Positions 48,150 to 58,474 of a stretch of 64,000 bases of DNA are shown here, piece after piece. The notes under the pieces were generated by a model, which saw nothing but the letters and a program-made list of their open reading frames with translations, had not been told where the DNA came from and searched no databases. Each line of letters starts with the position of its first letter. Positions within the stretch are counted from its first letter, which is position 1. The position numbers and the translations under genes were made by a program. The stretch is from Flavobacteriaceae bacterium PS02293. Lineage in GTDB: Bacteria; Bacteroidota; Bacteroidia; Flavobacteriales; Weeksellaceae. The stretch covers positions 62,001-126,000 of the forward strand of contig JASCOV010000007.1 in NCBI GenBank assembly GCA_029960045.1, given 5' to 3'.

Positions 48150-48158
48150 AGAAATAGT

Positions 48159-50558
48159 ATGGAAACAGAAACAAGAGATATAAAGAGCACGACCTTGTCG
48201 CCAGACCAATTGCTGAAAATCAATGCCTATTGGCGGGCAGCCAATTATTTGTCTGTAGGACAGATCTATTTGTATGATAATCCTCTGTTAAAAGAACCTC
48301 TAAAATTAGAGCATGTAAAGCCTCTCGTAGTAGGTCACTGGGGAACAACGCCAGGGCAGAACTTTATTTATGTACATCTCAATCGTATCATTAAAAAATA
48401 CGATTTGAATATGATTTATGTTGCAGGTCCGGGACATGGAGGTCCGGCCATTGTTGGCAATGTTTATCTGGAAGGTACATGGAGCGAAGTTTATCCAAAC
48501 GTCACACAGGATGAAGACGGCTTGAAAAAGCTCTTTAAACAGTTTTCTTTTCCGGGTGGAATATCGAGCCATGTGGCACCTACAACACCGGGGTCTATCC
48601 ACGAAGGTGGTGAGCTGGGCTATTCATTGAGCCATGCGTTTGGCGCAGCCTTCGATAATCCTGATCTCATCGTTGCATGTGTGATCGGGGATGGTGAAGC
48701 CGAGACGGGACCTCTGGCAACTTCATGGCAATCGAATAAATTACTTAATCCCATTACAGATGGCGTTGTTTTACCTATCCTACATCTGAACGGTTACAAG
48801 ATCAGCAACCCAACGATCTTAGCGCGTATTGAAGATGATGAATTGGAGAATTTTTTCAAAGGTTGTGGATGGAAACCTTATTTCGTAGAAGGTGATGATC
48901 CCTTTACGATGCATGAACTGATGGCTCACGCATTAGAAAATGCTTTTAAAGATATTCAGGCTATTCAAAAAAATGCAAGAGTTGAAAATGATAACACCCG
49001 CCCGAGATGGCCGATGATCGTTTTAAAATCTCCGAAGGGCTGGACAGGACCGAAGAAAGTTGACGGACTCCAGATAGAAGGGACATTCCGGTCACATCAG
49101 GTGCCCATTCTCGTAGACGCAGATCATCCTGATCATGTACAGCTTTTAGAAAACTGGATGAAAAGCTATAAGCCTGAAGAATTATTCGATGAAAAGGGAA
49201 CACTTAACGCAGAACTTGCAGAATTGGCTCCGAAAGGATATCGAAGAATGGGTGCTAATCTGCATACCAATGGGGGATTATTGTCAAAAGACCTTCATAT
49301 GCCTGATTTTTATGATCATGCAGTTCAGGTTCCATCACCGGGCGCAGTATTCGCACAGGATACCATGGTTCTTGGAAGGTTTCTAAGGGATGTAGTGAAG
49401 CTAAATCGTGATGAACATCATTTTCGTGTATTTGGCCCGGATGAAACAATGTCCAATCTACTGGGATCAATTTTTGAAACCTCCAACCGCCAGTGGGAGG
49501 GACGAACAGAAGAGTATGACGAATTTCTCTCACCTTCCGGCGAAGTGGTAGATTCTATGCTGAGTGAGCATCAATGTCAGGGTTTTCTGGAAGGGTATCT
49601 ATTAACGGGAAGACATGGTGTGTTTAACTGTTATGAAGCATTTGTACGGATTGTGGATTCGATGTTCAGCCAACACGCAAAATGGCTCAAAGTAACTTTG
49701 GAACTCCCATGGCGCAGAAAAATTCCTTCACTGAACTATTTGTTGGCTTCACACGTATGGCAACAGGATCATAATGGTTTTACGCATCAGGATCCTGGGT
49801 TTTTGGATCATGTCATCAGTAAGAAAGCAGATGTCGTGAGGGTCTATTTACCACCCGATGCCAACTGCCTCTTATCAGTTTTTGATCACTGTCTTCGCAG
49901 CCGAAATTATGTGAATGTGGTAGTGGCCGGTAAACATCCGCTGCCACAATGGTTGACTATGGAAGAAGCGGTAACGCATTGTACTGAAGGCGTTGGAATC
50001 TGGCAGTGGGCAAGCAATGATCAGGGAGGTGAACCCGATGTCGTAATGGCTTGTTGTGGCGATACGCCAACATTAGAAACATTGGCAGCAGTTTCAATAT
50101 TGCGCGAGCATCTTCCGGAACTTAAAATAAGAGTGGTGAATGTGGTCGATCTTATGAAGCTACAATCCAGTACAGAACATCCGCATGGATTGACTGACCG
50201 CGATTATGACTCTATCTTTACACAAGATAAACATATTATATTTAATTTTCACGGCTATCCATGGCTCGTGCATACCTTGACTTATCGACGCAAAAATCAA
50301 AACCTGCATGTAAGAGGTTACAAAGAGGAAGGTACTATTACGACACCTTTTGATCTGAGAGTTCAAAATGAGATCGATCGCTTTCATTTGGTGATCGATG
50401 TAATTGATCGCCTGCCTCAACTGGGGAGCAAAGGTGATTACCTGAAACAGCAATTGAAGGATAAATTGATTGAGCACAAACACTATGTCAATGAACATGG
50501 GAAAGACCTTCCCGAGATCCTAAACTGGAAATGGAAGGTAGCAGACACTACAAAATGA
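48159..50558 (+). CDS. xfp: Xylulose-5-phosphate/fructose-6-phosphate phosphoketolase
   Basis: A 799-residue thiamine diphosphate enzyme cleaving xylulose 5-phosphate (and often fructose 6-phosphate) with phosphate into acetyl phosphate and glyceraldehyde 3-phosphate or erythrose 4-phosphate. Typical features are [96 protein letters not shown] and the diphosphate motif [19 protein letters not shown]. Length is standard. Substrate preference cannot be read from sequence by eye. It sits between ackA and sugar-phosphate genes. Confidence 0.95.
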   Translation: METETRDIKSTTLSPDQLLKINAYWRAANYLSVGQIYLYDNPLLKEPLKLEHVKPLVVGHWGTTPGQNFIYVHLNRIIKKYDLNMIYVAGPGHGGPAIVGNVYLEGTWSEVYPNVTQDEDGLKKLFKQFSFPGGISSHVAPTTPGSIHEGGELGYSLSHAFGAAFDNPDLIVACVIGDGEAETGPLATSWQSNKLLNPITDGVVLPILHLNGYKISNPTILARIEDDELENFFKGCGWKPYFVEGDDPFTMHELMAHALENAFKDIQAIQKNARVENDNTRPRWPMIVLKSPKGWTGPKKVDGLQIEGTFRSHQVPILVDADHPDHVQLLENWMKSYKPEELFDEKGTLNAELAELAPKGYRRMGANLHTNGGLLSKDLHMPDFYDHAVQVPSPGAVFAQDTMVLGRFLRDVVKLNRDEHHFRVFGPDETMSNLLGSIFETSNRQWEGRTEEYDEFLSPSGEVVDSMLSEHQCQGFLEGYLLTGRHGVFNCYEAFVRIVDSMFSQHAKWLKVTLELPWRRKIPSLNYLLASHVWQQDHNGFTHQDPGFLDHVISKKADVVRVYLPPDANCLLSVFDHCLRSRNYVNVVVAGKHPLPQWLTMEEAVTHCTEGVGIWQWASNDQGGEPDVVMACCGDTPTLETLAAVSILREHLPELKIRVVNVVDLMKLQSSTEHPHGLTDRDYDSIFTQDKHIIFNFHGYPWLVHTLTYRRKNQNLHVRGYKEEGTITTPFDLRVQNEIDRFHLVIDVIDRLPQLGSKGDYLKQQLKDKLIEHKHYVNEHGKDLPEILNWKWKVADTTK

Positions 50559-50587
50559 AATTTTAATTACAGATAAATTCAACAATA

Positions 50588-50977
50588 ATGAAAACAGAAA
50601 AAAAAACAGGTATTTGTATGGATCATTCACATGCCCATTTGATAGAATATGGTGAACCTATGGTTACCAAAGTCGTGACCTCAAAATTCACTGATGCCGA
50701 AAGGGAGAGATCGCTGGTAAAGAGTGAAAAAATGATGCACAAAAAAAAGCAGCACGATGACTACGAATATTACAAAGAAATAGGCAAATACATCAGAAAC
50801 TATGATGATGTGTTATTGTTTGGTCCTACCGAAGCTAAAACTGAACTTCTGAATGTTTTAGAAAAAGATCATCTTTTTTCAAAAATAAAATTTGAGGTAA
50901 AGCAGACAGATAAGATGACGGAGGGACAGGAGCACGCCTTTGTAAGGGATTATTTTAGTGTTGAGATCTTGCATTAA
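50588..50977 (+). CDS. Small eRF1-like / translational machinery-type protein
   Basis: A 129-residue protein. The start GICMDHSHAHLIEY resembles the WIDH..A opening of bacterial eRF1-related proteins. The C-terminal VLLFGPTEAKTELLNVLEKDH resembles their alpha/beta core, where a release or RNA-binding role is proposed. The middle is lysine-rich and helical. Function is not established. It lies between phosphoketolase (29 bases) and aldolase (13 bases), so it is co-transcribed with carbon genes. Confidence 0.55.
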   Translation: MKTEKKTGICMDHSHAHLIEYGEPMVTKVVTSKFTDAERERSLVKSEKMMHKKKQHDDYEYYKEIGKYIRNYDDVLLFGPTEAKTELLNVLEKDHLFSKIKFEVKQTDKMTEGQEHAFVRDYFSVEILH

Positions 50978-50990
50978 AAATGTTAAACAC

Positions 50991-51983
50991 ATGAATACAC
51001 AGATATTAAAAAACACGATTGCGGAACTCTTTGCCAACGGAAAGGGTATTCTTGCAATGGATGAAAGCAGTAAAACCTGTGACAAACGTTTTGAAGCATC
51101 TGGCATTTCACGGACCGAGGAAATGCGACGACAATATCGGCAGTTGCTGGTTACCACATCAGGGTTGAATGAAAGCATCGGAGGTGCCATTTTGTTTGAT
51201 GAAACGATCCGACAGAAAACCGATACTGGTGAACTGATGGCGGAAGTATTAATGAAAGCGGGAATACTGCCCGGAATCAAAGTGGATAAAGGAACCGTAC
51301 CCTTGGCTGGGTTCCCTAATGAATTGATCACAGAAGGCTTGGATGGTTTACGGGAACGATTATCAGAATATAAAACATTGGGTGCCCGTTTTGCAAAATG
51401 GCGTGCTGTTATCAAAATTGGTGATGGTATTCCAACCGTGGAATGCATCAATGCCAATGTTTATCTTCTTACAAGATATGCAGCTTTATGCCAGGAGGCG
51501 CATATTGTGCCTATCATAGAGCCTGAGGTTTTGATGGAGGGAGATCATTCTTTGCAGGAATGTTATAATATAACTGAACAAGTATTAAAAAGTCTTTTTT
51601 ATCAATTGTATCAGTTTAAAATTAATTTGGAGGGAATCATATTAAAACCGAATATGATCGTTGCAGGGAACACCTGCGAGATTCAGAACAGTAACGATGA
51701 AGTTGCAGAAGCCACTTTTAACTGTTTGCGCTCCTGTGTTCCTGCAGCACTCCCTGCCATTGCCTTTTTATCAGGTGGTCAGTCGCCTGAATACGCATCT
51801 GCAAACCTTCGTGCACTTAATAAAAATTTTAAAGGTCATTTGCCATGGATTGTTACGTTCTCCTTTGCAAGAGCCATCCAGCAGCCCGCATTGGATGTTT
51901 GGAAAGGCGAGCCGTCTAATATCGAACAAGCCCAAAACTTATTGTACCACTATGCAAAAATGGCTGCTGAGGAAAGGAATTAA
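50991..51983 (+). CDS. Class I fructose-bisphosphate aldolase
   Basis: A 330-residue Schiff-base aldolase of the animal/plant type, cleaving fructose 1,6-bisphosphate to two triose phosphates. GKGILAMDESSKTCDKRF is the class signature. The Schiff-base lysine lies in LEGIILKPNMIVAG. GGQSPEYASANLRALN and PWIVTFSFARAIQQPALDVW close the barrel. Start ATG 50991 chosen; an ATG-less extension back to 50958 would overlap the preceding gene. No metal-binding motif of class II was seen. Confidence 0.93.
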   Translation: MNTQILKNTIAELFANGKGILAMDESSKTCDKRFEASGISRTEEMRRQYRQLLVTTSGLNESIGGAILFDETIRQKTDTGELMAEVLMKAGILPGIKVDKGTVPLAGFPNELITEGLDGLRERLSEYKTLGARFAKWRAVIKIGDGIPTVECINANVYLLTRYAALCQEAHIVPIIEPEVLMEGDHSLQECYNITEQVLKSLFYQLYQFKINLEGIILKPNMIVAGNTCEIQNSNDEVAEATFNCLRSCVPAALPAIAFLSGGQSPEYASANLRALNKNFKGHLPWIVTFSFARAIQQPALDVWKGEPSNIEQAQNLLYHYAKMAAEERN

Positions 51984-52290
51984 ATTAGTAGTAGATGAAT
52001 GAATGCGTTTTTTCCTATCAGTGTCCTGTTGAATTTCTATGTCATATAGTCTATTGTTTAATGGTTGTAAAACTTTAGAATGGTCACGGTTTTGATGTAG
52101 GAATTAGGGTATTGAAATGATTTAACTGAGAGCTGAAAGTCTGAAAGATATTTGCAAAACGAACCTATCATTATATCGGATGGTTTTTAAACTTTATATT
52201 TTTAAAAAAACAGTCCGGTTCCATGCTCACTTCCAAATAAATCAAAAAGAAAACACCAATTAAAGTAACCGCCAAAATAGAAATATATCA
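51984..52290. other. Intergenic region between aldolase and transketolase
   Basis: 307 AT-rich bases. It probably contains a promoter for the transketolase group, but no exact TAnnTTTG box with a TTG partner was found. No RNA gene or remnant was recognised. Confidence 0.5.
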
Positions 52291-54300
52291 ATGGAAAATA
52301 GAAACTCAACTCAGAAATGTATCGATACCGTAAGGATTCTGGCAGCCGATGCAGTACAGAAAGCCAATTCAGGACACCCCGGGACACCTATGGCATTAGC
52401 ACCTTTAGGCCATTTGCTGTGGTCAGAGGTGATGCATTACAATCCAAAAAATCCACAATGGGCCAATCGTGACAGGTTTGTCCTCTCTTGTGGTCATGCG
52501 TGCATGCTGCAGTACAGCTATTTACATTTAACAGGTTATCAAATTACCCTGAATGACATTGAAAATTTCAGGCAATTACAAAGCATCACTCCAGGTCATC
52601 CTGAATATGGGCTCACACCAGGAATAGAAGTCACGACCGGTCCGCTCGGACAGGGATTTGCAAATGGAGTAGGGATGGCAATCGCTCAGCAATATATGGC
52701 AAAACGTTACAATCAAGCGGATTTCAATATCTTCGATTATAAAATTTATGCGATCTGCAGTGATGGGGATCTGATGGAAGGCGTCTCCGCCGAAGCAGCA
52801 TCGCTTGCCGGACATCTGGGATTGGGAAATATGATTTATTTCTATGACAGCAACCATATAACGATAGAAGGTAATACCGATCTGGCTTTTGATGAGGACG
52901 TATCCAAAAGATTTCAGGCCTATGGATGGCAGGTGCAAGAAGTGCCGGATATCAATGATCATGAAGAATTATCCAATGCGATCAAGAATGCCCAGAAAGA
53001 GACTGAGCGTCCGTCACTGATTATTGTCCGCAGCCACATCGGTTACGGAAGTCCAAATAAACATGATTCTGCAGCTGCACACGGATCTCCTTTGGGTAAA
53101 GATGAGGTTCGTTTGGTCAAAGAAAATTTCGGATTCGATCCAGACAAAAGTTTTGTTGTTCCTGATGATGTTTTAGACTTCTACCGTAAAGCGGGCAAGG
53201 AATCTTCTAAAAATGAAGATAAGTGGAATGAATTATATGAAAGTTATAAAAAAAGACATCCCGATCTTGCAAAAGAATACGAATCCATTACCGCTGGTCA
53301 ATTGCCGGAAGGCTGGGAAGACAAACTCCCCGTTTTTGAACCTGGTGAGGATGTTGCGACACGCAAGGCTTCAGGTAAAACATTGAATGCCATTGCAGAA
53401 TATTTACCTCAGTTGATCGGCGGTTCAGCTGATCTGTCGCCTTCTACAAATACAGTTCTTGAGGCGTATGAATCCTTTTCAGTGAAACAGCGGGGCGGGC
53501 GTAATTTCCATTTCGGAATCCGTGAACATGCGATGGGAGCTGTGCTTAACGGAATGGCGCTGAGCAATTATTTAATTCCGTATGGCGCCACATTTTTAAT
53601 ATTTTCAGATTATATGCGCCCGCCGCTTAGGCTGGCCGCCATTATGAAGATACGTCAGATCATGGTTTTTACCCACGACAGTATTGGTCTTGGAGAGGAC
53701 GGAACAACGCATCAACCGGTAGAACAATTAATTGGACTCCGAACAGTTCCGAACATGACAGTCATTCGTCCGGCGGACGCCAACGAGACTGCACAAGCTT
53801 GGCGTGTTGCCATTGAGCACAAAGATGGTCCCGTCGCATTGGCATTGACCAGACAGGAAATTCCGGTGATCGATCAAAAAAAATATGCGAGTGCCAAAAA
53901 CCTGGAGAAAGGTGCTTACATCCTTTCAGATTCGGAAGAAGAACCGGATATTATTCTTATTGCCAGCGGATCGGAAGTTCATTTAATTTTAAAAGCACAG
54001 GAAGAATTGAAGAAAAATAAGATCAACGCACGTGTTGTAAGTATGCCTTCCTGGAATCTATTTGAACAACAAAATGCTGCCTATAAAGAAGAAGTTTTAC
54101 CAAAAAATATACGCAAACGATTGGCTGTTGAAGCAGGTTCATCAGTGGGATGGATGAAATATACAACCGACGATGGGGATGTCATCGGAATCGACAAATT
54201 TGGTGAATCTGCACCCGCAGAAGAAATCATGAAAGAATACGGATTCACGGTAGAAAATGTAGTAAAAAGAGCAAATGCATTGTTTCTGAAAAAGGAATAA
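52291..54300 (+). CDS. tkt: Transketolase
   Basis: A 669-residue full-length thiamine diphosphate enzyme transferring two-carbon units between ketose and aldose phosphates. Motifs are ANSGHPGTPMALAPLGHLLW, GPLGQGFANGVGMAIA, the diphosphate motif SDGDLMEGVSAEAASLAGHLGLGN, GSADLSPSTNT, FGIREHAMGAVLNGMAL, HDSIGLGEDGTTHQPVEQL and the C-terminal SSVGWMKY. It links Xu5P and R5P to glycolytic intermediates. First gene of the second plus-strand carbon group (tkt, rpiB, HAD, gnd, zwf, pgl). Confidence 0.96.
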   Translation: MENRNSTQKCIDTVRILAADAVQKANSGHPGTPMALAPLGHLLWSEVMHYNPKNPQWANRDRFVLSCGHACMLQYSYLHLTGYQITLNDIENFRQLQSITPGHPEYGLTPGIEVTTGPLGQGFANGVGMAIAQQYMAKRYNQADFNIFDYKIYAICSDGDLMEGVSAEAASLAGHLGLGNMIYFYDSNHITIEGNTDLAFDEDVSKRFQAYGWQVQEVPDINDHEELSNAIKNAQKETERPSLIIVRSHIGYGSPNKHDSAAAHGSPLGKDEVRLVKENFGFDPDKSFVVPDDVLDFYRKAGKESSKNEDKWNELYESYKKRHPDLAKEYESITAGQLPEGWEDKLPVFEPGEDVATRKASGKTLNAIAEYLPQLIGGSADLSPSTNTVLEAYESFSVKQRGGRNFHFGIREHAMGAVLNGMALSNYLIPYGATFLIFSDYMRPPLRLAAIMKIRQIMVFTHDSIGLGEDGTTHQPVEQLIGLRTVPNMTVIRPADANETAQAWRVAIEHKDGPVALALTRQEIPVIDQKKYASAKNLEKGAYILSDSEEEPDIILIASGSEVHLILKAQEELKKNKINARVVSMPSWNLFEQQNAAYKEEVLPKNIRKRLAVEAGSSVGWMKYTTDDGDVIGIDKFGESAPAEEIMKEYGFTVENVVKRANALFLKKE

Positions 54301-54364
54301 GATTTTTCACGAACTTAGTGTATCGTTTTAATTATAAATCATTTCCGAATCAAATAAAAAGAAA

Positions 54365-54829
54365 ATGTCAACATCATTAAAAAAGATAGGAATCTGCGCA
54401 GATCATGGCGGTTTTGAACTTAAAGAAAGGATGAAATCCTTTTTAATTGAAAATCAATTCGAGCCTGTAGATTTCGGTGCAAACCAACTTGACAACGCCG
54501 ATGATTTTCCGGATTATGTGATTCCACTTGCAAAAGCAGTAGCTGCCGGAGAGATTTTCCGTGGCATTGCCATTTGTGGTAGCGGTGTGGGAGCCTGTGT
54601 TGCAGCCAATAAAATTGCCGGCATCCGGGCGGCATTGATTACTGATTATTTCTCAGCACACCAGGGAGTTGAAGATGATGATATGAATTTACTGTGTCTG
54701 GGTGGTCGTGTGACAGGTTATGCAAGTGCACAGGAGTTGGTTTTAGCTTTTCTCAATGCCAAATTTATCGGTGCTGAGAGACATCTCCGACGTCTTAAAA
54801 AGATTCAAAACTTGGAAATAAAGCAGTGA
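54365..54829 (+). CDS. rpiB: Ribose-5-phosphate isomerase B (RpiB/LacAB family)
   Basis: A 154-residue isomerase interconverting ribulose 5-phosphate and ribose 5-phosphate. Substrate loop GICADHGGFELKERMKSFL, phosphate/active-site segment GIAICGSGVGACVAANKIAGIRAAL (catalytic Cys of the RpiB type), and DDMNLLCLGGRVTG are clear. Length matches the family. Positioned between transketolase and the HAD gene. Confidence 0.93.
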   Translation: MSTSLKKIGICADHGGFELKERMKSFLIENQFEPVDFGANQLDNADDFPDYVIPLAKAVAAGEIFRGIAICGSGVGACVAANKIAGIRAALITDYFSAHQGVEDDDMNLLCLGGRVTGYASAQELVLAFLNAKFIGAERHLRRLKKIQNLEIKQ

Positions 54830-54852
54830 GATGATTGAAAAGAAAATAAGTA

Positions 54853-55476
54853 ATGTCTGAATTTAATAAATCAGAAATAAAGGTGGTCTTTATAGATATT
54901 GGAGGAGTAATTCTTACCAATGGTTGGGACTATGAGTCGCGTGAAAAGGCCTCTGAAATTTTTAAATTCGACTTTCAGGAAATGAATACTCTGCATAATT
55001 TCATTTACAATGTTTTTGAGATCGGAAGCATTTCATTGGATCAATACCTGGACACTATTTTATTTCACACGCCGCGTGATTTTACGAAGATGGAATTTAG
55101 GGAATTTATGTTTTCCCGGTCGATCGAGTTGCCCAATCTATTGAAATGGCTGAAAGAGTGGAAAACACAAACAGATCTACCCGTGTTTGCACTCAGTAAT
55201 GAGAACCTGGATCTCAATGAATATCGCATTCAGACCTTCAAACTGCATGAATTGTTTGACGGCTTTTTCTCCTCATGTTATCTTGGAGTACAGAAGCCGG
55301 ATCCCCGAATTTTTAAAATGGCTATGGATATCACGCAGTTTAAACCCGATGAATGTATCTACTTTGACGACATACCCATGTTTGTCAATACGGCTAAAAA
55401 TCTCGGAATGAACAGTATCCTCCATGAGAATTTTGAAACAACTAAAAATATTCTGGAAAATTTTATAATAAAGTAA
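54853..55476 (+). CDS. HAD-superfamily phosphatase (subfamily IA type)
   Basis: A 207-residue phosphatase. Motif I is VVFIDIGGV (the usual second Asp is replaced by G, as in many YihX-like members), motif II ALSNEN, lysine in GVQKPDPRIF and acid motif YFDD. It resembles glucose-1-phosphatase/YihX-type enzymes. Substrate unknown, but sugar phosphates are likely from the neighbours. It precedes gnd by 4 bases. Confidence 0.85.
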   Translation: MSEFNKSEIKVVFIDIGGVILTNGWDYESREKASEIFKFDFQEMNTLHNFIYNVFEIGSISLDQYLDTILFHTPRDFTKMEFREFMFSRSIELPNLLKWLKEWKTQTDLPVFALSNENLDLNEYRIQTFKLHELFDGFFSSCYLGVQKPDPRIFKMAMDITQFKPDECIYFDDIPMFVNTAKNLGMNSILHENFETTKNILENFIIK

Positions 55477-55480
55477 TAAG

Positions 55481-56911
55481 ATGAAACAAGAAAATCAAAA
55501 CGCATTCGGTATGATAGGCTTGGGAACAATGGGCTCCAACCTTCTGCAAAATATTGCAGACCACAGTTATAACTGCGCCGGCTATGACAACAGCATCGAA
55601 AAAGTCAATGTCCTTAATGCTCTGGATAATAAAAATATTCAGGGTTTTTCAAATCTGAAGGAATTTACAGACAGTCTTAAAAGTCCGAAAGTTGTCATGA
55701 TGCTGGTCCCTGCCGGTGAAATTGTTGACAATGTAATCGATGAATTGCTGGCTGTATTGGATAAGGGAGATATCATTATCGATGGAGGAAATTCACATTA
55801 TACAGATACCGAAAGACGCTACAAAGAACTGGAAGGTAAAGGTTTCCATTTTGTTGGAATGGGCGTTTCAGGTGGAGAAGAGGGCGCACGCAGAGGTCCA
55901 AGTATGATGCCTGGTGGTGATGAAGAAGCTTATGAAGTCCTAAAACCTATTCTTGAGAAAATTGCAGCTCATGTAGATAGTGAACCTACGGTTGCTTTTA
56001 TGGGAAAAGGTTCCGCAGGTCATTTTGTGAAAATGGTGCACAACGGTATTGAATACGCAATCATGCAGTTGATCTCTGAATCTTATGAGATCATGAAAAA
56101 AGGGCTGCAAATGGATAATGAAGAAATCCATAAAGTTTATAAAAAGTGGAATGAGGGAAGATTAAAATCTTATTTATTAGAAATCACCACAGATATTTTC
56201 GCATATAAAAATGAAGGAGAAGAAAATCTTTTGCTTGATAATATCAGAGATGAGGCTAAAGCAAAAGGAACTGGTAAATGGACTTCCCAGGCCGCAATGG
56301 ATCTGCATCTTCCAACACCGGTGATTGATATTGCTGTTTCTATGCGTGATCTTTCTTCATTAAAGAATCTGCGAGTTCAGGCTTCTAAAATATATCCGGA
56401 TTTGGCTGAGATGCATTATTCAAAAAGTGAAAGTGACTATTGTGATCAACTAGAGGAAGCCTTCTATTTTGCCATGGTTTCCGCTTATGCCCAAGGAATG
56501 CATTTGCTTTACCAATCGAATGAAGAATTTAAATATAATCTGAACTTAGATCTTATTGCGAAAATTTGGCGTGGAGGCTGTATTATTCGTTCCGAATTTC
56601 TGGAAGATATTTATGCAGCATTTAACAAAAATCCTAATTTGCAGCATCTACTTTTGGATGAAACTGTTGCGGGAAACCTTACTAAAAGCATTAAAAGTAA
56701 CCGAACAGTCGTTTCAGATGCGGTGTTACATGGTATTTCAACGCCCGCATTTTCTGCAGCATTGACCTATTTCGATGACTTCCGTTCTGAAAATATGCCG
56801 ACAAATCTTATCCAGGCACAGCGGGATTACTTCGGTTCTCATACTTATGAACTGAAAGCTAAAGAAGGTGTATTTCATACCAAATGGGTAATGGAAAATA
56901 TTAAAAATTAA
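55481..56911 (+). CDS. gnd: NADP-dependent decarboxylating 6-phosphogluconate dehydrogenase
   Basis: A 476-residue enzyme converting 6-phosphogluconate to ribulose 5-phosphate, CO2 and NADPH. Rossmann motif MIGLGTMGSNLLQNIADHSY. Substrate motifs are DGGNSHYTDTERRYKELEGKGFHFVGMGVSGGEEGARRGPSMMPGG and the catalytic segment GHFVKMVHNGIEYAIMQLISE. IIRSEFLE follows. The YDNS after the Rossmann fold avoids an acidic NAD ligand and fits NADP. Forms zwf-pgl-gnd with the two following genes. Confidence 0.95.
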   Translation: MKQENQNAFGMIGLGTMGSNLLQNIADHSYNCAGYDNSIEKVNVLNALDNKNIQGFSNLKEFTDSLKSPKVVMMLVPAGEIVDNVIDELLAVLDKGDIIIDGGNSHYTDTERRYKELEGKGFHFVGMGVSGGEEGARRGPSMMPGGDEEAYEVLKPILEKIAAHVDSEPTVAFMGKGSAGHFVKMVHNGIEYAIMQLISESYEIMKKGLQMDNEEIHKVYKKWNEGRLKSYLLEITTDIFAYKNEGEENLLLDNIRDEAKAKGTGKWTSQAAMDLHLPTPVIDIAVSMRDLSSLKNLRVQASKIYPDLAEMHYSKSESDYCDQLEEAFYFAMVSAYAQGMHLLYQSNEEFKYNLNLDLIAKIWRGGCIIRSEFLEDIYAAFNKNPNLQHLLLDETVAGNLTKSIKSNRTVVSDAVLHGISTPAFSAALTYFDDFRSENMPTNLIQAQRDYFGSHTYELKAKEGVFHTKWVMENIKN

Positions 56912-56950
56912 GCTGTTGTCTTAGTCTAAGTAAAAAAAATTAAATACATA

Positions 56951-58474
56951 ATGCCAAAAACATCAGATACCACTATAAATCCCACGGTTATCATTATTTT
57001 CGGAGGAAATGGAGATTTGACCAAGCGGAAAATTATTCCTGCGTTATACAACCTTTTCGTTGAAAAAAGGCTTCCTGAAAAATTTGCCATCATAGGAACT
57101 TCAAGAACAAAATTCACGGATAAACAATACAGGGATTCCCTGTTGGAGGGAATCAACGAGTTTTCAAGAACTGGTACGGCCAAAAAAGAGGATTGGTCTC
57201 AATTTTCCTCAAATATTTCTTATCAGGCAGCCGATATCGATGATATAGATTCATACAATGCGTTTGAACTTACGATTACTCAATTAAAAGAGGAATGGAA
57301 ACAAGATGCTTCCATCCTGTATTATTGCGCTGTATCACCGGATTTCTTCTGCACGATTGCAGACAACATTTCAAAAAGCAAATTAGGGAATAATAACAAG
57401 ACGTCACGCATTATTATAGAGAAACCATTTGGTAGAGACTTGGAGTCTGCAAGGACTTTGAATGCTAAGCTGCTGACCATTTTTGACGAAAAACAGATCT
57501 ACAGGATAGACCACTATCTGGGAAAAGAAGTCGTTCAGAATGTCATGGCTTTTCGCTTTGCCAATATCATCATGGAACCTTTGTGGAACCGTACCCATAT
57601 TGAACATGTACAGATATCGGTAACCGAAAAGATCGGTGTGGAAGAAAGAGGCAGTTATTTTGACAATGCCGGGATCTTGCGGGATATGATCCAAAACCAT
57701 TTGCTTCAATTGTTGTGCATCGTTGCCATGGAACCTCCCGTCAACTTTGATGCCGACCTTGTACGCGACCGAAAGGTCGATGTTTTAAAAGCAATACGAA
57801 AGATAGTACCGGGAATGACCGATACTCTTGCGGTCAGGGGACAGTATGGCTCTGGCTGGGTAGAGGGGAAGGAAGTTACGGGTTACCGTGAGGAAATTGA
57901 TGTAGATCCTGTTTCCAATACCGAGACCTACGCTGCGATGAAATTCAATATCGATAACTGGCGCTGGCAAGGTGTTCCTTTTTATTTACGCACAGGCAAA
58001 CGGCTTTCCAGATCGGCTTCATACATCGTGATACAATTTCGTGAAGTGCCCCATAATATGTTCCATAATGAGGAATTGACTCTTCCAAAACCAAACAGGC
58101 TTATCATTAGTATTCAACCCGATATGGGCATCAAATTTCAACTTGAAAGCAAAACACCAGGTCTTGAGATGGTGTTGAATACCGTAGATATGGTATTTGA
58201 TTATTCGGAAAAGACAAAAAAAGATGCGCCGGAAGCTTATGAAACACTTTTGCTGGATGTTATTTCAGGAGACCAGACCTTATTTATGCGGGCAGATCAG
58301 GTAGAGGCCGCTTGGGAAGTGGTCATGCCGGTTCTCGATCATTGGGAAAATAATAAAATGACCAACTTTCCGAATTATCCCGCAAATTCATGGGGTCCTG
58401 AAAATGCAGATGCACTCATTGCCAAAGATGGTTTCCACTGGATCAATTTACCTCAAAAAAATAAGAATAGCTGA
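56951..58474 (+). CDS. zwf: Glucose-6-phosphate dehydrogenase
   Basis: A 507-residue enzyme oxidising glucose 6-phosphate to 6-phosphogluconolactone. Nucleotide-binding FGGNGDLTKRKIIPALYNL, catalytic RIDHYLGKEVVQN, RIIIEKPFGRDLESA, and FYLRTGKRL. Its TGA overlaps the pgl ATG by one base (ATGA), implying coupled translation. Confidence 0.96.
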   Translation: MPKTSDTTINPTVIIIFGGNGDLTKRKIIPALYNLFVEKRLPEKFAIIGTSRTKFTDKQYRDSLLEGINEFSRTGTAKKEDWSQFSSNISYQAADIDDIDSYNAFELTITQLKEEWKQDASILYYCAVSPDFFCTIADNISKSKLGNNNKTSRIIIEKPFGRDLESARTLNAKLLTIFDEKQIYRIDHYLGKEVVQNVMAFRFANIIMEPLWNRTHIEHVQISVTEKIGVEERGSYFDNAGILRDMIQNHLLQLLCIVAMEPPVNFDADLVRDRKVDVLKAIRKIVPGMTDTLAVRGQYGSGWVEGKEVTGYREEIDVDPVSNTETYAAMKFNIDNWRWQGVPFYLRTGKRLSRSASYIVIQFREVPHNMFHNEELTLPKPNRLIISIQPDMGIKFQLESKTPGLEMVLNTVDMVFDYSEKTKKDAPEAYETLLLDVISGDQTLFMRADQVEAAWEVVMPVLDHWENNKMTNFPNYPANSWGPENADALIAKDGFHWINLPQKNKNS

